From positions 4,944,848-5,008,847 of the forward strand of contig JAKTNV010000023.1 in NCBI GenBank assembly GCA_022747635.1: a stretch of DNA of 64,000 nt, in the 5' to 3' direction. The notes under the pieces are model-generated. The model did no database searches. It saw nothing but the letters and a program-made list of their open reading frames with translations, and had not been told where the DNA came from. The position numbers were made by a program, and so were the translations under genes. Positions 53,384 to 64,000 of this stretch are shown here, piece after piece. The number at the start of each line of letters is the position of its first letter. Position 1 is the stretch's first letter. Source of the DNA: Hetaerina americana. Its lineage: Eukaryota; Arthropoda; Insecta; Odonata; Calopterygidae.

Positions 53384-54129
53384 AGAGAGAGAGAGAGGTT
53401 GTATACACACACTAGGTTATGCGCGAAGGAGCACGTGTGAACGTAAAATAATTAATAATTATTTAATACGGGGCTGAGAAATATTTGCCGTAAAAGACAG
53501 CCAGCAGTTGAGGGTTTATTGCACCACTCAAGTTTGGTTCCATGATGCAGGAGGAATATTAATCACTTTTCAACCTCATTTTTAGCGAATACCTCTTAGT
53601 TTGCCTTTATTCAATTTTTTTGACTAGTGTTAACCTTAAGTGCGCTTCGTATTAATATACACGTTAAAAATGACGTATTCAAATTTCGACGAGATCAAAT
53701 GATAAAAAAATCATCTAAATTTTGCATAAACTCTAAAAAATTCAAATGTAAGTGTTTCTGTTAACATAAAATTATTTTTAATGCCGAACCAATAACTTCA
53801 TTGAGCAAATTTTGTGAGGTTTCGAGTCCCGGGTTGGCTCTCAGCAGGTTTTAAGTAATGGATTTGGACTTATATATTTCGTAACCAGGTAAAAAATTCA
53901 TTCGGGAACTAAATCTCAAGTATCACAAAATAATAGCAAACGAATTTCCTTCATTAATAAAGGAAAAAGACATATCCAATTTAATGGACCGTGCCGAACG
54001 AGGGAGGGGAGGATACCACCAATGATAAAATATGCAAAGATCTCCAACTGACGGCAAAAGTAATTTACCTGGGCGGGCCACCATGACAACTCCGAAGATG
54101 CAGAGACAAATGAGGTATTCCAGCTTCAT
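45925..54129 (-). CDS. Ly6/uPAR-domain GPI-anchored protein, three exons
   Basis: A complete 146-aa secreted three-finger protein. Exon 1, 54,129-54,069, encodes the signal peptide (MKLEYLICLCIFGVVMVARP). Exon 2, 50,673-50,509, begins AAILCYECNSKNDSRC and includes ILCRKIVQ. Exon 3, 46,139-45,925, has PPDSRTIRSCGSN, SESCYSRGG and the closing VCSCMTDKCN. Both introns are phase 1 with GT/AG borders. The mature part has ten cysteines in the Ly6 order, starting CYEC and ending CxCxxDxCN. A hydrophobic C-terminus (LFMGYILFLAPVGLIF) after NHAS fits a GPI-attachment signal. Insect members act in septate junctions, ion-channel regulation and lipid or neural signalling; which subgroup this is cannot be told. 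Introns of 3.4 and 4.4 kb contain mobile-element scraps. A further phase-compatible exon cannot be excluded. Confidence 0.9.
46714..46783. repeat. (CT)n(CA)n compound microsatellite
   Basis: About 23 bases of CT repeat run directly into about 47 bases of CA repeat. It lies in the last intron of the Ly6 gene. Confidence 0.97.
46784..49059. other. Ly6 intron 2, proximal part
   Basis: AT-rich intronic sequence without a recognised exon or mobile element. Confidence 0.4.
49060..49400 (+). mobile_element. Jockey-like LINE 3' fragment
   Basis: Plus-strand text in broken frames (ISCRPIFERLELLPVPFIHI, then HENCWNKNQIADLFGPKIM) matches the C-terminal block of the LINE at 19,428 (PIFHELNLLPLPCIYIMF and its LGPNEMGIRLFNKLP block). 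Several stops show decay. It lies in the second Ly6 intron, opposite to the gene. Confidence 0.6.
51400..51640 (+). mobile_element. mariner-like transposase remnant
   Basis: Broken plus-strand text LDPCDFFLYHNVNKQLRQRH, then ELKAAKMVSKEI, matches the D-L-A-P-x-D-F-F-L-F block that holds the third catalytic residue of mariner transposases and the helix after it. Stops interrupt it. It lies in the first Ly6 intron. Confidence 0.65.
51641..53298. other. Ly6 intron 1, distal part
   Basis: No exon recognised. At 52,280-52,400 a CTTCGAAG/GAAGG-rich patch (TCGAAGGTGTCTTCGAAGAC) is locally repetitive, but its origin is unknown. Confidence 0.35.
53299..53397. repeat. (TA)n(GA)n microsatellite
   Basis: About 82 bases of TA dinucleotide followed by GA repeats, in the first Ly6 intron. 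Apparent ORFs of alternating Tyr-Ile here are artefacts. Confidence 0.97.
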
Positions 54130-55118
54130 ACTTGCTGTCTATTATGGCCGTCACCCTTTCGAATTGTATCTTGAATGAAGCGCTACTAAAGACCCACTAA
54201 CTGCTTCTGTCCCTTCACACGGCTGAATGCTGAGTGGCAGATGATGAGAAGGAGGTTGAAATGTAGGGGAAGTATCACGTCCCACCCGTCCCCTCACACT
54301 CCCGAAGTACCCAAACGCGCGCTGTTGTCGACCCCGGCACGCATAGCGAGTCACGAAAGAAGAGAGATGCGGCGAGGGGAGGTTGAGAGATGGAGCCAAA
54401 GACGATTTGACAAAACCGATTTGGTTTTGCATAATTTGTGAGAGCCTTATGAGTTCGTGGTGGGGAAAAATTCGCGGGGGCATGAACCCAGTTCAACACT
54501 CTTCTCCTTCTCATAAATCGTATCTTTTTATGTAGATATTTCGCGTATTCACGTAGTATTTACACGTCAAATTGCTATACAATCACGATTCCTCTTATAA
54601 ATGATATGAGGAACCGTGATCCCCATAACTAGGTGTATCAAACATTTATCCAATACAAGGATTTCATTATCGAGCATAGACCGTTTCGTCTTTATCTCTC
54701 TTTGTTGGCAACCCCGGTCCGGATTAAATGCTCGCGGCCTACTCGTCGAAAGGAAGTAGATTTTTCGCCACGCCATTCGTACTCCCCAGGGGTTCGAGAA
54801 CAAATAGATTTCGCAGATATAGCGCAAGGGAAAGTCAAGGCGATTCGCTCTGAAGGCTCGCTAATTCCTGCAACGGATTTTCGTTCTTTTCAGTTTATTT
54901 TTTATCCCGCGCGAGGATAGCAAACCCTGGGCAGCAGACGGATGCGTATGAGCAGACGCATGCAACTCATCGGTGTTGGGTGAGGGATGAAAGAACGCCA
55001 CTCACTCCGATTTGTAGTGGTTCCAGCTTCCTAGGGCGATGCCAAAAATGCGTGCAATTGACCCCGCGGAACCGCAATACTTTCGCACGAGGGGCGGCGA
55101 AGGGCGGGCGGGATAGTT

Positions 55119-55370
55119 CTAATGGCATCTGCTCAAGGGTACCAACTGAGCCCGCGCGTCAGAAGTTTTAGCCATCCAAATATAATTACACTCGTAACCA
55201 GGCAACGTGCGTACGATGTTGGTATGAATTCCTCTTTTAATATATTTATATAAACCAGTAGAACATAGCGTCAGAAACGGATCCGTTGAACAAATATTTG
55301 AAGACACGACGAGTGCCTGTAGAGCCTCGAATCGGACGGAGAAGCACAACAAAATCAACAAAACAGACAT
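55119..55370 (-). CDS. Possible signal-peptide exon, unknown
   Basis: A minus-strand ATG opens MSVLLILLCFSVRFEALQA, a good signal-peptide shape, followed by VSSNICSTDPFLTLCSTG. The ORF runs 83 codons but becomes unlike protein after about 40. No clear splice donor is seen. It could be a first exon of a secreted protein or chance in the GC-richer island. Confidence 0.2.
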   Translation of the reverse strand: MSVLLILLCFSVRFEALQALVVSSNICSTDPFLTLCSTGLYKYIKRGIHTNIVRTLPGYECNYIWMAKTSDARAQLVPLSRCH

Positions 55371-55462
55371 ACCAACCCTTCTATCTCTCGTATTTCTTGG
55401 CTAGATGTGACTGTTCGATGAAGTGCTTTTAACGTGTCATGCCGCGTTGAGCTAGTCGCGTT

Positions 55463-55672
55463 TCAACTGGAAACACGGTTGAGCTCGTGCTGGCCAAAAA
55501 CGGCTTTTCTAAACCCTGAAATTGCCATCTGTGCCGCGGAATCTTTATTTTCCATCGGATGATCGTATTCCCTTTGAACAATACCAACGGGGCTTTTTCC
55601 TGTCTCATCTAGAATCTCGAGACGGAAATCCCTCCCACGCGAGTTTTCTTCTTCGATAATGAGGAGCCACAC
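55463..55672 (-). CDS. Possible short exon, unknown
   Basis: A 69-codon minus-strand stretch contains FRLEILDETGKSPVGIVQRE and AQMAISGFRKAVFGQHE, with a composition like a soluble protein. I do not recognise the family. No start context or splice site was established. Confidence 0.2.
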   Translation of the reverse strand: MWLLIIEEENSRGRDFRLEILDETGKSPVGIVQREYDHPMENKDSAAQMAISGFRKAVFGQHELNRVSS

Positions 55673-55969
55673 AACACTTTTTGCAACTCTTTAAAACAAT
55701 ATTCCGGTCGCAACACCGTTCGTGTCAGCAAATGATGTTCCAAATGAGATTTACGAGGCTAACGAGTTCATGTTCCTGCACGCTAACGGGGAAATGTGTA
55801 AAACTGAAAAAGACAATACGCACATGTGACGCCATCGGCTCTGCTTCCTTTCGTAATAATATATTCACTTTGCAATCGTGGCGCACGCTTGAGTGTGATC
55901 AATGGAACTCAACTACAAGTCAGGTACCAGCGTTGGAAAGGGGAACGGTTTTTTACTGTCAAGGTTAAC

Positions 55970-56053
55970 TATACATACATATATATGTATATATATATAT
56001 ATATATGTATATATATGTATATATATATATATGTATGTATGTATATATATATA

Positions 56054-56132
<79 letters not shown>
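55970..56132. repeat. (TA)n / TATG microsatellite
   Basis: About 160 bases of TA repeat with interspersed TATG units. ORFs called across it on both strands are low-complexity artefacts. Confidence 0.97.
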
Positions 56133-56136
<4 letters not shown>

Positions 56137-57230
56137 AAAGGGCAGCAAACAACATTATCAAATCCCGTACTTTTTGTGTCCACACTCATCTGATCTCCTA
56201 GTTAATGTCTCCCAATCTTGAAAATCCCCTTTAAGCTGGGTCGGAATTTTTTGGAGTGATGGATAATTATAATTTTAATCGTTCCGGTTTATTCATAGGT
56301 ATTCTAAATGTCTTAGCATCTTAGGTCTTCTTAGCGACTTAATGAATAGGGGCGTATTTCTGAGTGTTTATATATTTATCGACTTAATTGAGCGAGGTTA
56401 GACTTATAGTCCCTTCTTCCACTGAACCCTTAGACATGGCATTGATGACAATTTTGAGAGAAAGGGTGAATCTGAGCACTTGCAATCACTGATCAAAAAC
56501 TCAGGAAATGCTTTCAGTCAATGGGTGCTCAATATAGAAAATGAGACCGATCGAATTAGGCGGGGTTCAACGCGCTTGGTGACTTCACCGAAGTTCGCGG
56601 GTTCGCAATACCTCCTTGCGTATGGGAGTTGTGTCATAATGGTGAATATTTATTTAGCATTGTCAACAGTGCGGAACAACCTTCGCCGTCGGAGAGGCTA
56701 AAATAGTCTCCTGGCTTCCGAAAGTGAAAACTAGTACAATGCTATAATGCAACGCAGTACCCCATATAAATCAGGAAAAACGGTCGCGTATCACATGTAC
56801 ATGGCCCGCACATATATTTTTTTGAGGGAAACGTGAGCGCTTATCTGTGCCACATACACAGGCGGCTTCAGCGCCTGTGGCACACCGAACTTTCGAAACC
56901 CACGGCCGACGACATTGACGGCCGACTTGTTCATCCTTCGAGCCGATCGTGACGTCAGCAACATCTCTCTCCCCCCCCCCGCTCTCACATCGTGTGTGGA
57001 ATTTAGCCTCTCCCCTTCAATGCCTTTACACACGATCACAGTTCCCTTCCGATCTCACGAATCTAGCCGCAATGGGAGTCACAACCAACTTCATTAAAAA
57101 GCACCATACTTCACCGAGTTGTGTGCTATCTGATCCACGCTCCAACGGCAAGCATCACTGCATAAGAAATTCAATCGTTCATGAGAAATTTCATTAATCT
57201 CTGCAACGCACTGTCTAACATTTTCAGCAA
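56133..57230. other. Unassigned DNA
   Basis: Moderate GC content and no recognised exon. A C-run at 56,970-56,980 and short open stretches on both strands are present but carry no motif. Confidence 0.35.
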
Positions 57231-57263
57231 GTCCAACGCTCTACCCCTAGACGACCGCGACCC
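57231..57263 (-). mobile_element. SINE family 1 head, truncated, reverse
   Basis: The plus strand reads GTCCAACGCTCTACCCC then TAGACGACCGCGACCC, the reverse complement of the first 33 bases of SINE family 1. It abuts a TA microsatellite, and a forward SINE head lies on the other side. Confidence 0.75.
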
Positions 57264-57273
57264 ACATGTGTGT

Positions 57274-57399
<126 letters not shown>

Positions 57400-57673
57400 G
57401 GGTCGCGGTAGTCCAATGGGTAGAGCGTTGGACTGCTGACCTGAGAGTCCCGGGTTCGATACCCGGGCAAGGCACTCTGGGCACCTGCAGCTCTACCCTG
57501 GGCACCCTAAGCTATGTGATTTTTCGGGTACCAGATCCTCCTGGGAAACCATAACCGGCACAGGGAAAGCGACTGGCACCCCTACCCTGATGTGTGAATT
57601 TCCACATGCCGTATAGGGTGAACTCTACCATCACCTACTAAACCGACCTTCGGGTTGATTACTGTGTTTATGG
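57400..57673 (+). mobile_element. tRNA-derived SINE, family 1, full copy
   Basis: The A box TAGAGCGTTGGACTG and B box GGGTTCGATACCC are well kept, and the tail CCGACCTTCGGGTTGATTAC is intact. It is about 90% alike by eye to the copy at 8,507 in the head region. Microsatellites on both sides hide any target duplication. Confidence 0.9.
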
Positions 57674-57811
57674 ATGTATATATACATATACCATAAATAT
57701 ATGGTATTAATATATACGTATATATATATGTATATATATATACATATATATATGTATATATATATATACATATATATATATATTAATACCATATATTTAT
57801 GGTATATGTAT
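57674..57811. repeat. AT-rich palindrome between two opposed SINEs
   Basis: TATACCATAAATATATGGTA and ACCATATATTTATGGTATAT flank an alternating TA/TATG core. The whole segment is self-complementary and joins the tails of the SINEs at 57,400 and 57,812. Confidence 0.85.
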
Positions 57812-58040
57812 ATATACCATAAACGCAGTAATCAACCCAAGGGTCGGTTTGGTAGGTGGTGATTAAGTTCACCCAGTATGAAGCCCGACGGCGTGTGAAA
57901 TTCACACATCAGGGTAGGTGGACCAGCTCCTTCCCTGTCCTAGTTATGGTTTCCCAGGAAAATCTGGTACCAGAAAAATCACAGAGCTTGGGTGGATTTG
58001 AGGGTGCCCAGAGTGGCTTTCCCATGAGTCGAACCTCAAA
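57812..58040 (-). mobile_element. SINE family 1, reverse, lacking its head
   Basis: Reverse complement of the family 1 tail and body (CGCAGTAATCAACCCAAGGG, AATTCACACATCAGGGTAGG, ATGGTTTCCCAGGAAAATCT). It ends at TGAGTCGAACCTC, within the B box, so the A box is missing. Confidence 0.85.
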
Positions 58041-61000
58041 ATTAATATACATATCAATTTTATTTGGTATGGGAGTATGGTATTAAAAAGCAACGGTTTT
58101 TATCTCTGTTTATTGACTATTTGCAACGCGATCACGCATTTACATTTTCAAAATTATTATTATTATTACGAAGCACATATAAATTAAATTGTCGCAGTAT
58201 AAACGTAAAATTGAAGTCAGATAATTATCCAAATACCAGCGAGGATCGGGCCCAAAGCCAGCACGGATAATTTGAAATACCCGAATGCAATCTTTTATTA
58301 AGAAATTCTTTGAAATATGTACCAAATAGAAATTTTGTAATGCGTTTTCTTAGCTAATCGCCAACAGGATTGAATCTAAATGGGTTTATTCCAAAATGGA
58401 TTCCAATGTCTAGAGAGTGTGAATAATGACTTCCTTGTGGTACGGTAAATCTGACTGGTTCTATTTCCTCAAATGATTACTGATAGTAAACAATTATTAA
58501 AGGCAGATTTTTAACATGTCCAGGCCCTGCTTTGCTTCTGAGCCCACAAAAATAATCATCGTAACGCCCTACATTGCAATAAATCACAGTTGGGGGAAAA
58601 TTTAAAATATTTTCTGAGGATCTCAACGTTTCAGGATGACATCCGCGTGAGTCTGACACTTTGTCTCTTTCTTAAAATTTAAAATAATGTATTTCCAACA
58701 ATATACACAGAAATATTCTTTCAAAAGTAATGCCTTCATGCTAAAAATCAGTTATGCACATTTTTTCAAATGCATTAGATAAACGTTACTCACTATATCT
58801 GCAAACAATGTGTGATACAAAGGAAATATAAAATATAATGAGTTTTCAATATATCGGTATTTTTCCGCGACCCTGATCGAATCCTCGTTCAATCGAAGTT
58901 CTTTGAAATATTCTCCTACATGAGGCAGATCTCAAGACGTTGAGGGACAAGTCCCGTGCAGGGACGATTTACATTTATGAGCAAACGTCCACGGTACTGA
59001 AGCACAGCGAACCGTGGAACTATGGACCCGAAAAGCCTCACGGAGTATAAAGAAATTAGGGAGGAGGAGGAGTTAAATAAAAGATTGGAAAAGGAGGAAG
59101 GGCGAAGGAAATCATAGGAGTCCAGAAAGAAAAGTCGAGACCAAGGACAGAGAAACAATTAAGCATCATGCTATAAGGACGTGGAAACTGAATATTGACG
59201 GAAAATGAATCAAGCGCAATGCTAAGTCACCCAATATTCTGGAAAGGGAGTTTCAAGTCAGGAGCGAATAAATATCCCAACCAAGTCTTTTTCAAATCCA
59301 AATGCAGAAATTCTCACTGCATCGGTCGGGTGGCCTTTGAGTTCGGGTGAGACAATGGTTAGCTTTGAGATAACCGATCATAAACGGCGACTAAAATTCT
59401 GTTTTTGGAACAACTCTTTTAGATTTCCCCACGTTTTCGCACAGTAACCCACCCTCCATGCAAGGACTCGAGAACCGTTTAAGGGCTAAGGTGGGAATAA
59501 TCCCCTATCTACCCGCGGACGCTCGGAAATCATTCGTTGAAGGCGTTGGAATTTACTTTACTTTCATATCTTAGTTCACATTTCATAGGAACCAAAAAAA
59601 GAGGAGTAGGGTCATGATTGCCCCATGATATTTACGATCAGAAGGCAATGAAAGAGATCAATGAAGAGAAAAAAGTAACTAATTAATGGAGAAAAATTGG
59701 CAGAAATTCCACGATTGGCGGACGACATCGCTACTCTTATAGAGAAGAAAGAATTCCCGACACGAGTCAACATCGATAGTGGGACGATAAACAAAATTTT
59801 TAGAAAACAAGAATAAAACTGGAGTGATGATCTACAGTCGAAGCAAGTGAGGCAATTGTCATACAAGACTAGGGAATAAGGTTCAGCAATGATTTATTTC
59901 AGTCGGAATAAGCAAGAAATTAGGTAAATTAGGGACTCAAAACTTTCGTCTTCAACCATTTCGTTACTTTTTGAAGGAATGCGACTAAGATGTTTCCATT
60001 GAATTTTAAGCAAGGAGCTGACCTTTGAGTACTTGGTTATTATTTCCTTCCTTTCTCATCCATCTAATACTTCAAATGAGTCAGTATGGATGCGACTATG
60101 CACAAGGAAGCAGGTGATGGAAGAAACTATGCGCAAGAAACTACGAGCGTAAGAATTGATTGGATAGATCCCACAAACCAATCCTCGGATAGGTAGCACG
60201 CGATGATGAGGCATTTTAGAAAGACGGGGTCTCCTACCTCCCTTCCACCAAGCCAGATGGATGAGAAACGGAGAGACGATTGATATTTCACACTAATTTA
60301 ATTGTAATTTAAACCTAAGGCTGACGATTCCATCACTGAGCGGCTACATAATATTTACATATGTGCACTTCGGGTCCAGAAAATTGAGCGGAACGGAATT
60401 GTCCTTCCTCTCAGTTTGAGTGCGTATATCTAACGTTAAGCGCGAGACTCTCCCTGTGGCTTCCCCTCCCCCACTTCCCCGCCCCACATGCACTCAATTC
60501 AACCCTGGGTTCAAGGAACCAAGAGGGAGTGGGGTGGGGAAGAGGCAGAGGGCGAGAAAAGGCATCTTCAGATAAGGAAGAGGCAAAGAGACTCCAAGAG
60601 CTTTCTCTAGCAATGGGCTACTTCGCACTATGTTTTGCCGTGAAAATGTCCAGAAATTGACGGTGGAACTGATTTGTAGCGAATACTTCAATGGTGGGGG
60701 ATTCGTCATTACCACTGGCAAACCGCGGTCAAAGCAAGCAATGAAGTGCTCCCTTATTATACAGTTTTTACCATTTATATCATTTATTATTTTTATCTGC
60801 TCGTAACATGATGTCGTCAGTCATTTTTTAATGACTACCATAATCTAGAAGGTCGTAACGAACTAAGAAATCATAACAACCAATCAAGTCAGGGTTCGAA
60901 TCATGAACTGTGTCCAATTGTATTGTATATGACACAACAATCCAAATCCCTCATTAATAACCGGTGGCTATTAATGGCATAATAGTGAAGTTGCAAACTT

Positions 61001-63889
61001 TCCCCTTCCCGAAAAAAGGGAAGATCTGCTATGCTAAGGTTGCCTGTCATAGAATTCTCAATGAAGAATGCAATTCATGAAGAATGATACATTGAAGTGA
61101 TTCTTTTTTTTGTATTCTGAAAGAAAGATGAGACACTTGTAAACTTGACAATCATATTCAACATGGTGGTTTCATTTCATGCCCGAGAACCATAGAATGT
61201 TATCACGGATATGTTATCATCCGACATAGCTGAAAGCCAATAGCGCGTCATTTGACGAGCTTTTGAGTTTGATCCGTGAAGACATAAGAAAGCGAGATAA
61301 AGAGGAAGGAATAATGCTGCGTATGATTTGAGTAGTGTTTGCCATCGTGGAAACTTGCGGCCGCTTGCGACGAAAAGCCCAATGCCTGTACTCCAACCAA
61401 AACTCGAAAGACCCTCAACGTAGTGTTTGCCGCTGGTTAGCCATAGGTGTGATTTCATACAGCATAGCAAATATATTTTGCAGACATAGCGTAAAGTTGC
61501 CTTCACCTTTCAATCCTCTTTTAATGTCCAACCAGCAAATATTTATTCTCATTTTAGTCAAGGCAATCTTAAGTTTTGTAAAAGAGGGTTGAGTTAAAGA
61601 AAGGATTCAAAATAAGTCAAATAGTGATTTTGGCGAGAAAATGCTCTTAGTGCGTTCATTACTTTCCTTAGAGAGAAGTGGTTTTCGAAATAACTCTTCC
61701 CAATAAGGTTTTTGATTGGTGACATTATATTTAATTTTAAATGTAACACAAAAATGAGCTCCGAAATGGTGATATTTTCATATTGGTAAATTTTCATTTG
61801 CCAAAGAGAGTAGACTAATTCAGCTATGTCCTAAAGGATGGGCCATGATTGCATCTACTCCTTTTAGCATAACATTCCCTACATCCTCCTCCGAAGTGGA
61901 TGGCGTGAGTTCTATTGATCCTAATGATATTTTCTCAACAATATTACCAATAAGAACGGTATTTTTACAGTATAACTCCTCAGTTAATCACAAGTTCCAG
62001 AAAATCAAAAGGGACAAGAAAAATCAGTCTAGAATTCAATTTTCATAAAATGAGGGCATCATTTTAAATCGACGGTTATTATTGGTATTAGTTTCGCCAA
62101 GGTATTTAATTTCCGTAGCAAGAAATAACTCAGCAGTCGTTGGAACAGCACGCCAAGAGATGTTTTTCAGTTTACGGAGACTTTGTTGTAACCTCGATTC
62201 ATCCAAGATGAGAGTGAAAAAAATATGACGGTTGTTCGTCGCTACATTTAATAATAGCGAACTGAACATTTATTGATGCACTGAAAATGTATCGTAAATT
62301 TACGACAACTTAACTTGTATGACTATTTAACATTTTTTTCAAGAATTAGCAAATTACAAGTAACTTCCGAATTATGTAAGTTCACTGTGACGTTTTATGC
62401 AAATAAATGCATCGAGGTCAACAAAAATTACGAATAAGTCGAAAGAAGTGTAAAATTTAACAATATTCAGGAATATTATTTTCGCTATCGGCGTAGATAC
62501 ATCTTAAAGCCTTTTGCGAAGATATTGAAATTGATGAACGCAGTCAAATTTATGTCAATTAGAGTTGTTTCTGCTAAAGCACAATTCTCAGTTTTCGTTC
62601 ATTTCTAAACGAATTAAATAGCTTCTTTATGATGCAATATTTGCATATCTCTATAAAATATCCCCAATTCAAGACAAAAGTTTACCAAAACTGTCCTGGG
62701 AAACATTCCTTCAGATTATGACATTGAAAACGTTCATTTTCTGAGTCCGAGAGCTAAGAAAGCAATGGTCTACTCCCGGAAGGAATCAAGGAGTCGATTA
62801 CCTCATTTCATCTCTAAATATCTCAAGAAAGCACTACCAAATGATTCCTCGGCACTGACATACAATTTTTGGAGGTGTAATTTCTAACCAATGTTGCCAA
62901 TATTAAAACGTCGAAATTGGAATGACCATTTTAGGAAGACTACATGAGGTATTGCATGCTCCTTGCTGGTCATTTTTCTCAATGGAAAGGAACTTCTTTT
63001 TTCATTTCAAATGATTTACAGCTTTAGATGAGGGTTGAGAAGTTGTTGTGAAACTGAAAAACGTGCTGGCTTCCAACGCTCGAATAAACTGAACCACATG
63101 CCACGCTTTGATTGGTTCAACTGACGTTAACACGGAGTCAAAAATGCGGCGCTGTCAGAGGATGTATAGAATAGTCCTAACCGGCACAGATCTTCAACAC
63201 AAAAGCTTTAACAATAAGCGCTTTAGTCCGAAGGTCTCGGGCTCATTTGGGTCAAGCACCCAAATAAAATGTTCAAACTAGTCGGGAGGTGATTTCACTG
63301 GTGCGACCAGCCCCTCATAGCTCGGCTAACCCGCCTATCTAGGTGGCCGGGCTTTCCTGTGAATATTTGAGTCCTCTTGCTCCGAGTCAACCTTAGAATC
63401 CTGGAAAACTTGTTGTCGTCCTTCGGATTGGACGTAATACTCGCGAGCATGGGCTGTCGACGATTATCTCGCGGAAGCCCTTAAAGTTGAGTACCCCTAT
63501 TCAGATTCACCTCATCTCTCTTCGCCCTCCCTTCCCATCATCTAAATATCCTTCTCCTATGTTACTCTTTCGCACCCGAAAAAAATATTGAAAGACGCCT
63601 TTATCAAACGCAAAGATAGCTCCCTGCATGCGTCCCCGTATTTGTTGCTTCATCCGCTGGACTACTACTTTACCAGGGTTCTCTCATTCAACAATTTAGA
63701 CATTTCTTCCATCCCTGCCACCATGAGAAATCCCCTCCCTTCATTCCGGGCCACGCCAGCCAACTTGGCGAGTAAGACTCGGAGCTGCAAGGCTAAAATT
63801 CATCAGGAATAAAACTATAATTTGAGTCTGGCTAAAAAAATAATATGGCATTGATTTTTGCTAATTTTTGGAAGACACTAAAGCAGTGT
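58041..63889. other. Gene-free stretch with one LINE scrap
   Basis: No host exon recognised. At 59,690-59,870 the plus strand reads GEKLAEIPRLADDIATLIEK, like the catalytic F-A-D-D block of RTE-type reverse transcriptases, with an early stop. Minus-strand open stretches at 61,177-61,506 and 62,036-62,269 have no recognised motif. A CpG-containing patch at 63,100-63,480 is unassigned. Confidence 0.4.
59690..59870 (+). mobile_element. RTE-like RT scrap
   Basis: LADDIATLIEKKEF aligns with the FADDIAL-type catalytic block, and TINKIFRKQE with the helix after it. It is short and broken. Confidence 0.5.
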
Positions 63890-64000
63890 TAGTCCAGTAG
63901 ACAGAGCACTGTACACTGATCAGACGGTCCGGGTTCGATTTCGGCTGAGTCCTCTGAGCGCCCCCAGCTTCACTCAAGCTGAGTGATTTACCGACTAATC
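63890..64000 (+). mobile_element. tRNA-derived SINE, cut by the window end
   Basis: The head GTTAGTCCAGTAGACAGAGC (A-box-like) and the B box CGGGTTCGATTTCG are followed by CCCCCAGCTTCACTCAAGCT, close to the family 1 body (CTGCAGCTCCACCCAAGCTA). The rest lies beyond the window. Confidence 0.7.

Larger units (their letters stand above)
54130..55960. promoter_or_regulatory. GC- and CpG-richer island upstream of the Ly6 gene
   Basis: This stretch is visibly richer in G, C and CpG than the rest of the window, for example CGCGCGCTGTTGTCGACCCC near 54,316 and GAGGGGCGGCGAAGGGCGGG near 55,090. It begins right upstream of the Ly6 start codon and is likely to hold its promoter and 5' UTR. Two open minus-strand stretches lie inside it and are listed separately. 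No specific factor site is assigned. Confidence 0.5.

Noticed and set aside
53194..53412. ORFs of alternating Tyr and Ile, also at 55,826-56,221 and 57,181-57,554
   Set aside because: Translations of TA/TG microsatellites with SINE flanks; not genes.
54151..54514. Overlapping ORFs on both strands in the GC-rich island
   Set aside because: Several frames are open at once because stop codons are rarer in GC-rich DNA; none shows a family motif.
61177..61506. 109-codon minus-strand ORF
   Set aside because: No recognised domain and no splice context; neighbouring sequence gives no support.

Overview
The window looks like AT-rich nuclear DNA of an arthropod, probably an insect. Genes are split by spliceosomal introns, the main mobile elements are non-LTR retrotransposons, Penelope-like, Tigger and mariner copies and tRNA-derived SINEs, and the protein tyrosine/lipid phosphatase begins with the MANTIS residues known from Drosophila Pten. 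A non-holometabolous insect would fit, but I cannot name the species.

Three host genes are supported by exons whose reading phases join. (1) PTEN, minus strand: seven exons between 16,524 and 13,119. The C-terminal exon or exons are not securely found. (2) ATAD1/Msp1, plus strand: seven exons, 32,396-37,173, complete at 359 aa. (3) A GPI-anchored Ly6/uPAR three-finger protein, minus strand: three exons, 54,129-45,925, complete at 146 aa. PTEN and ATAD1 lie head to head about 16 kb apart, the same order and orientation as in human, so this is probably old synteny stretched by transposons. A short ORF (32,122-31,871, minus) starts 274 bp from the ATAD1 ATG and may share its promoter.

Layout: 1-1.6 kb, unassigned; 1.63-3.37 kb, broken Penelope-like element; 4.15-5.5 kb, decayed Tigger transposase; 8.5 kb, SINE; 10.9-12.3 kb, decayed RTE-like LINE; 13.1-16.5 kb, PTEN, with a SINE and a hairpin in one intron; 17.95-24.4 kb, nested LINEs; 24.9-30.5 kb, two RTE-like LINE copies with SINEs; 31.4-31.7 kb, long fold-back; 32.4-37.2 kb, ATAD1; 37.64-37.8 kb, second fold-back; 42.4-43.1 kb, short satellite-like array; 45.9-54.1 kb, Ly6 gene, with mariner and LINE scraps in its introns; 54.2-55.9 kb, GC-rich promoter-like island; 55.97-58.05 kb, TA microsatellites and inverted SINEs; 58-64 kb, mostly unassigned, ending inside a SINE.

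The most unusual signal is a hammerhead-ribozyme-like core (CTGANGA, one extra base, a stem II hairpin, GAAAC). It occurs in the Penelope-like element and in both long fold-back elements. In both fold-backs GAA is followed by a palindromic stem III and a UH cleavage site. The same one-base departure from the classical core is present in all three.
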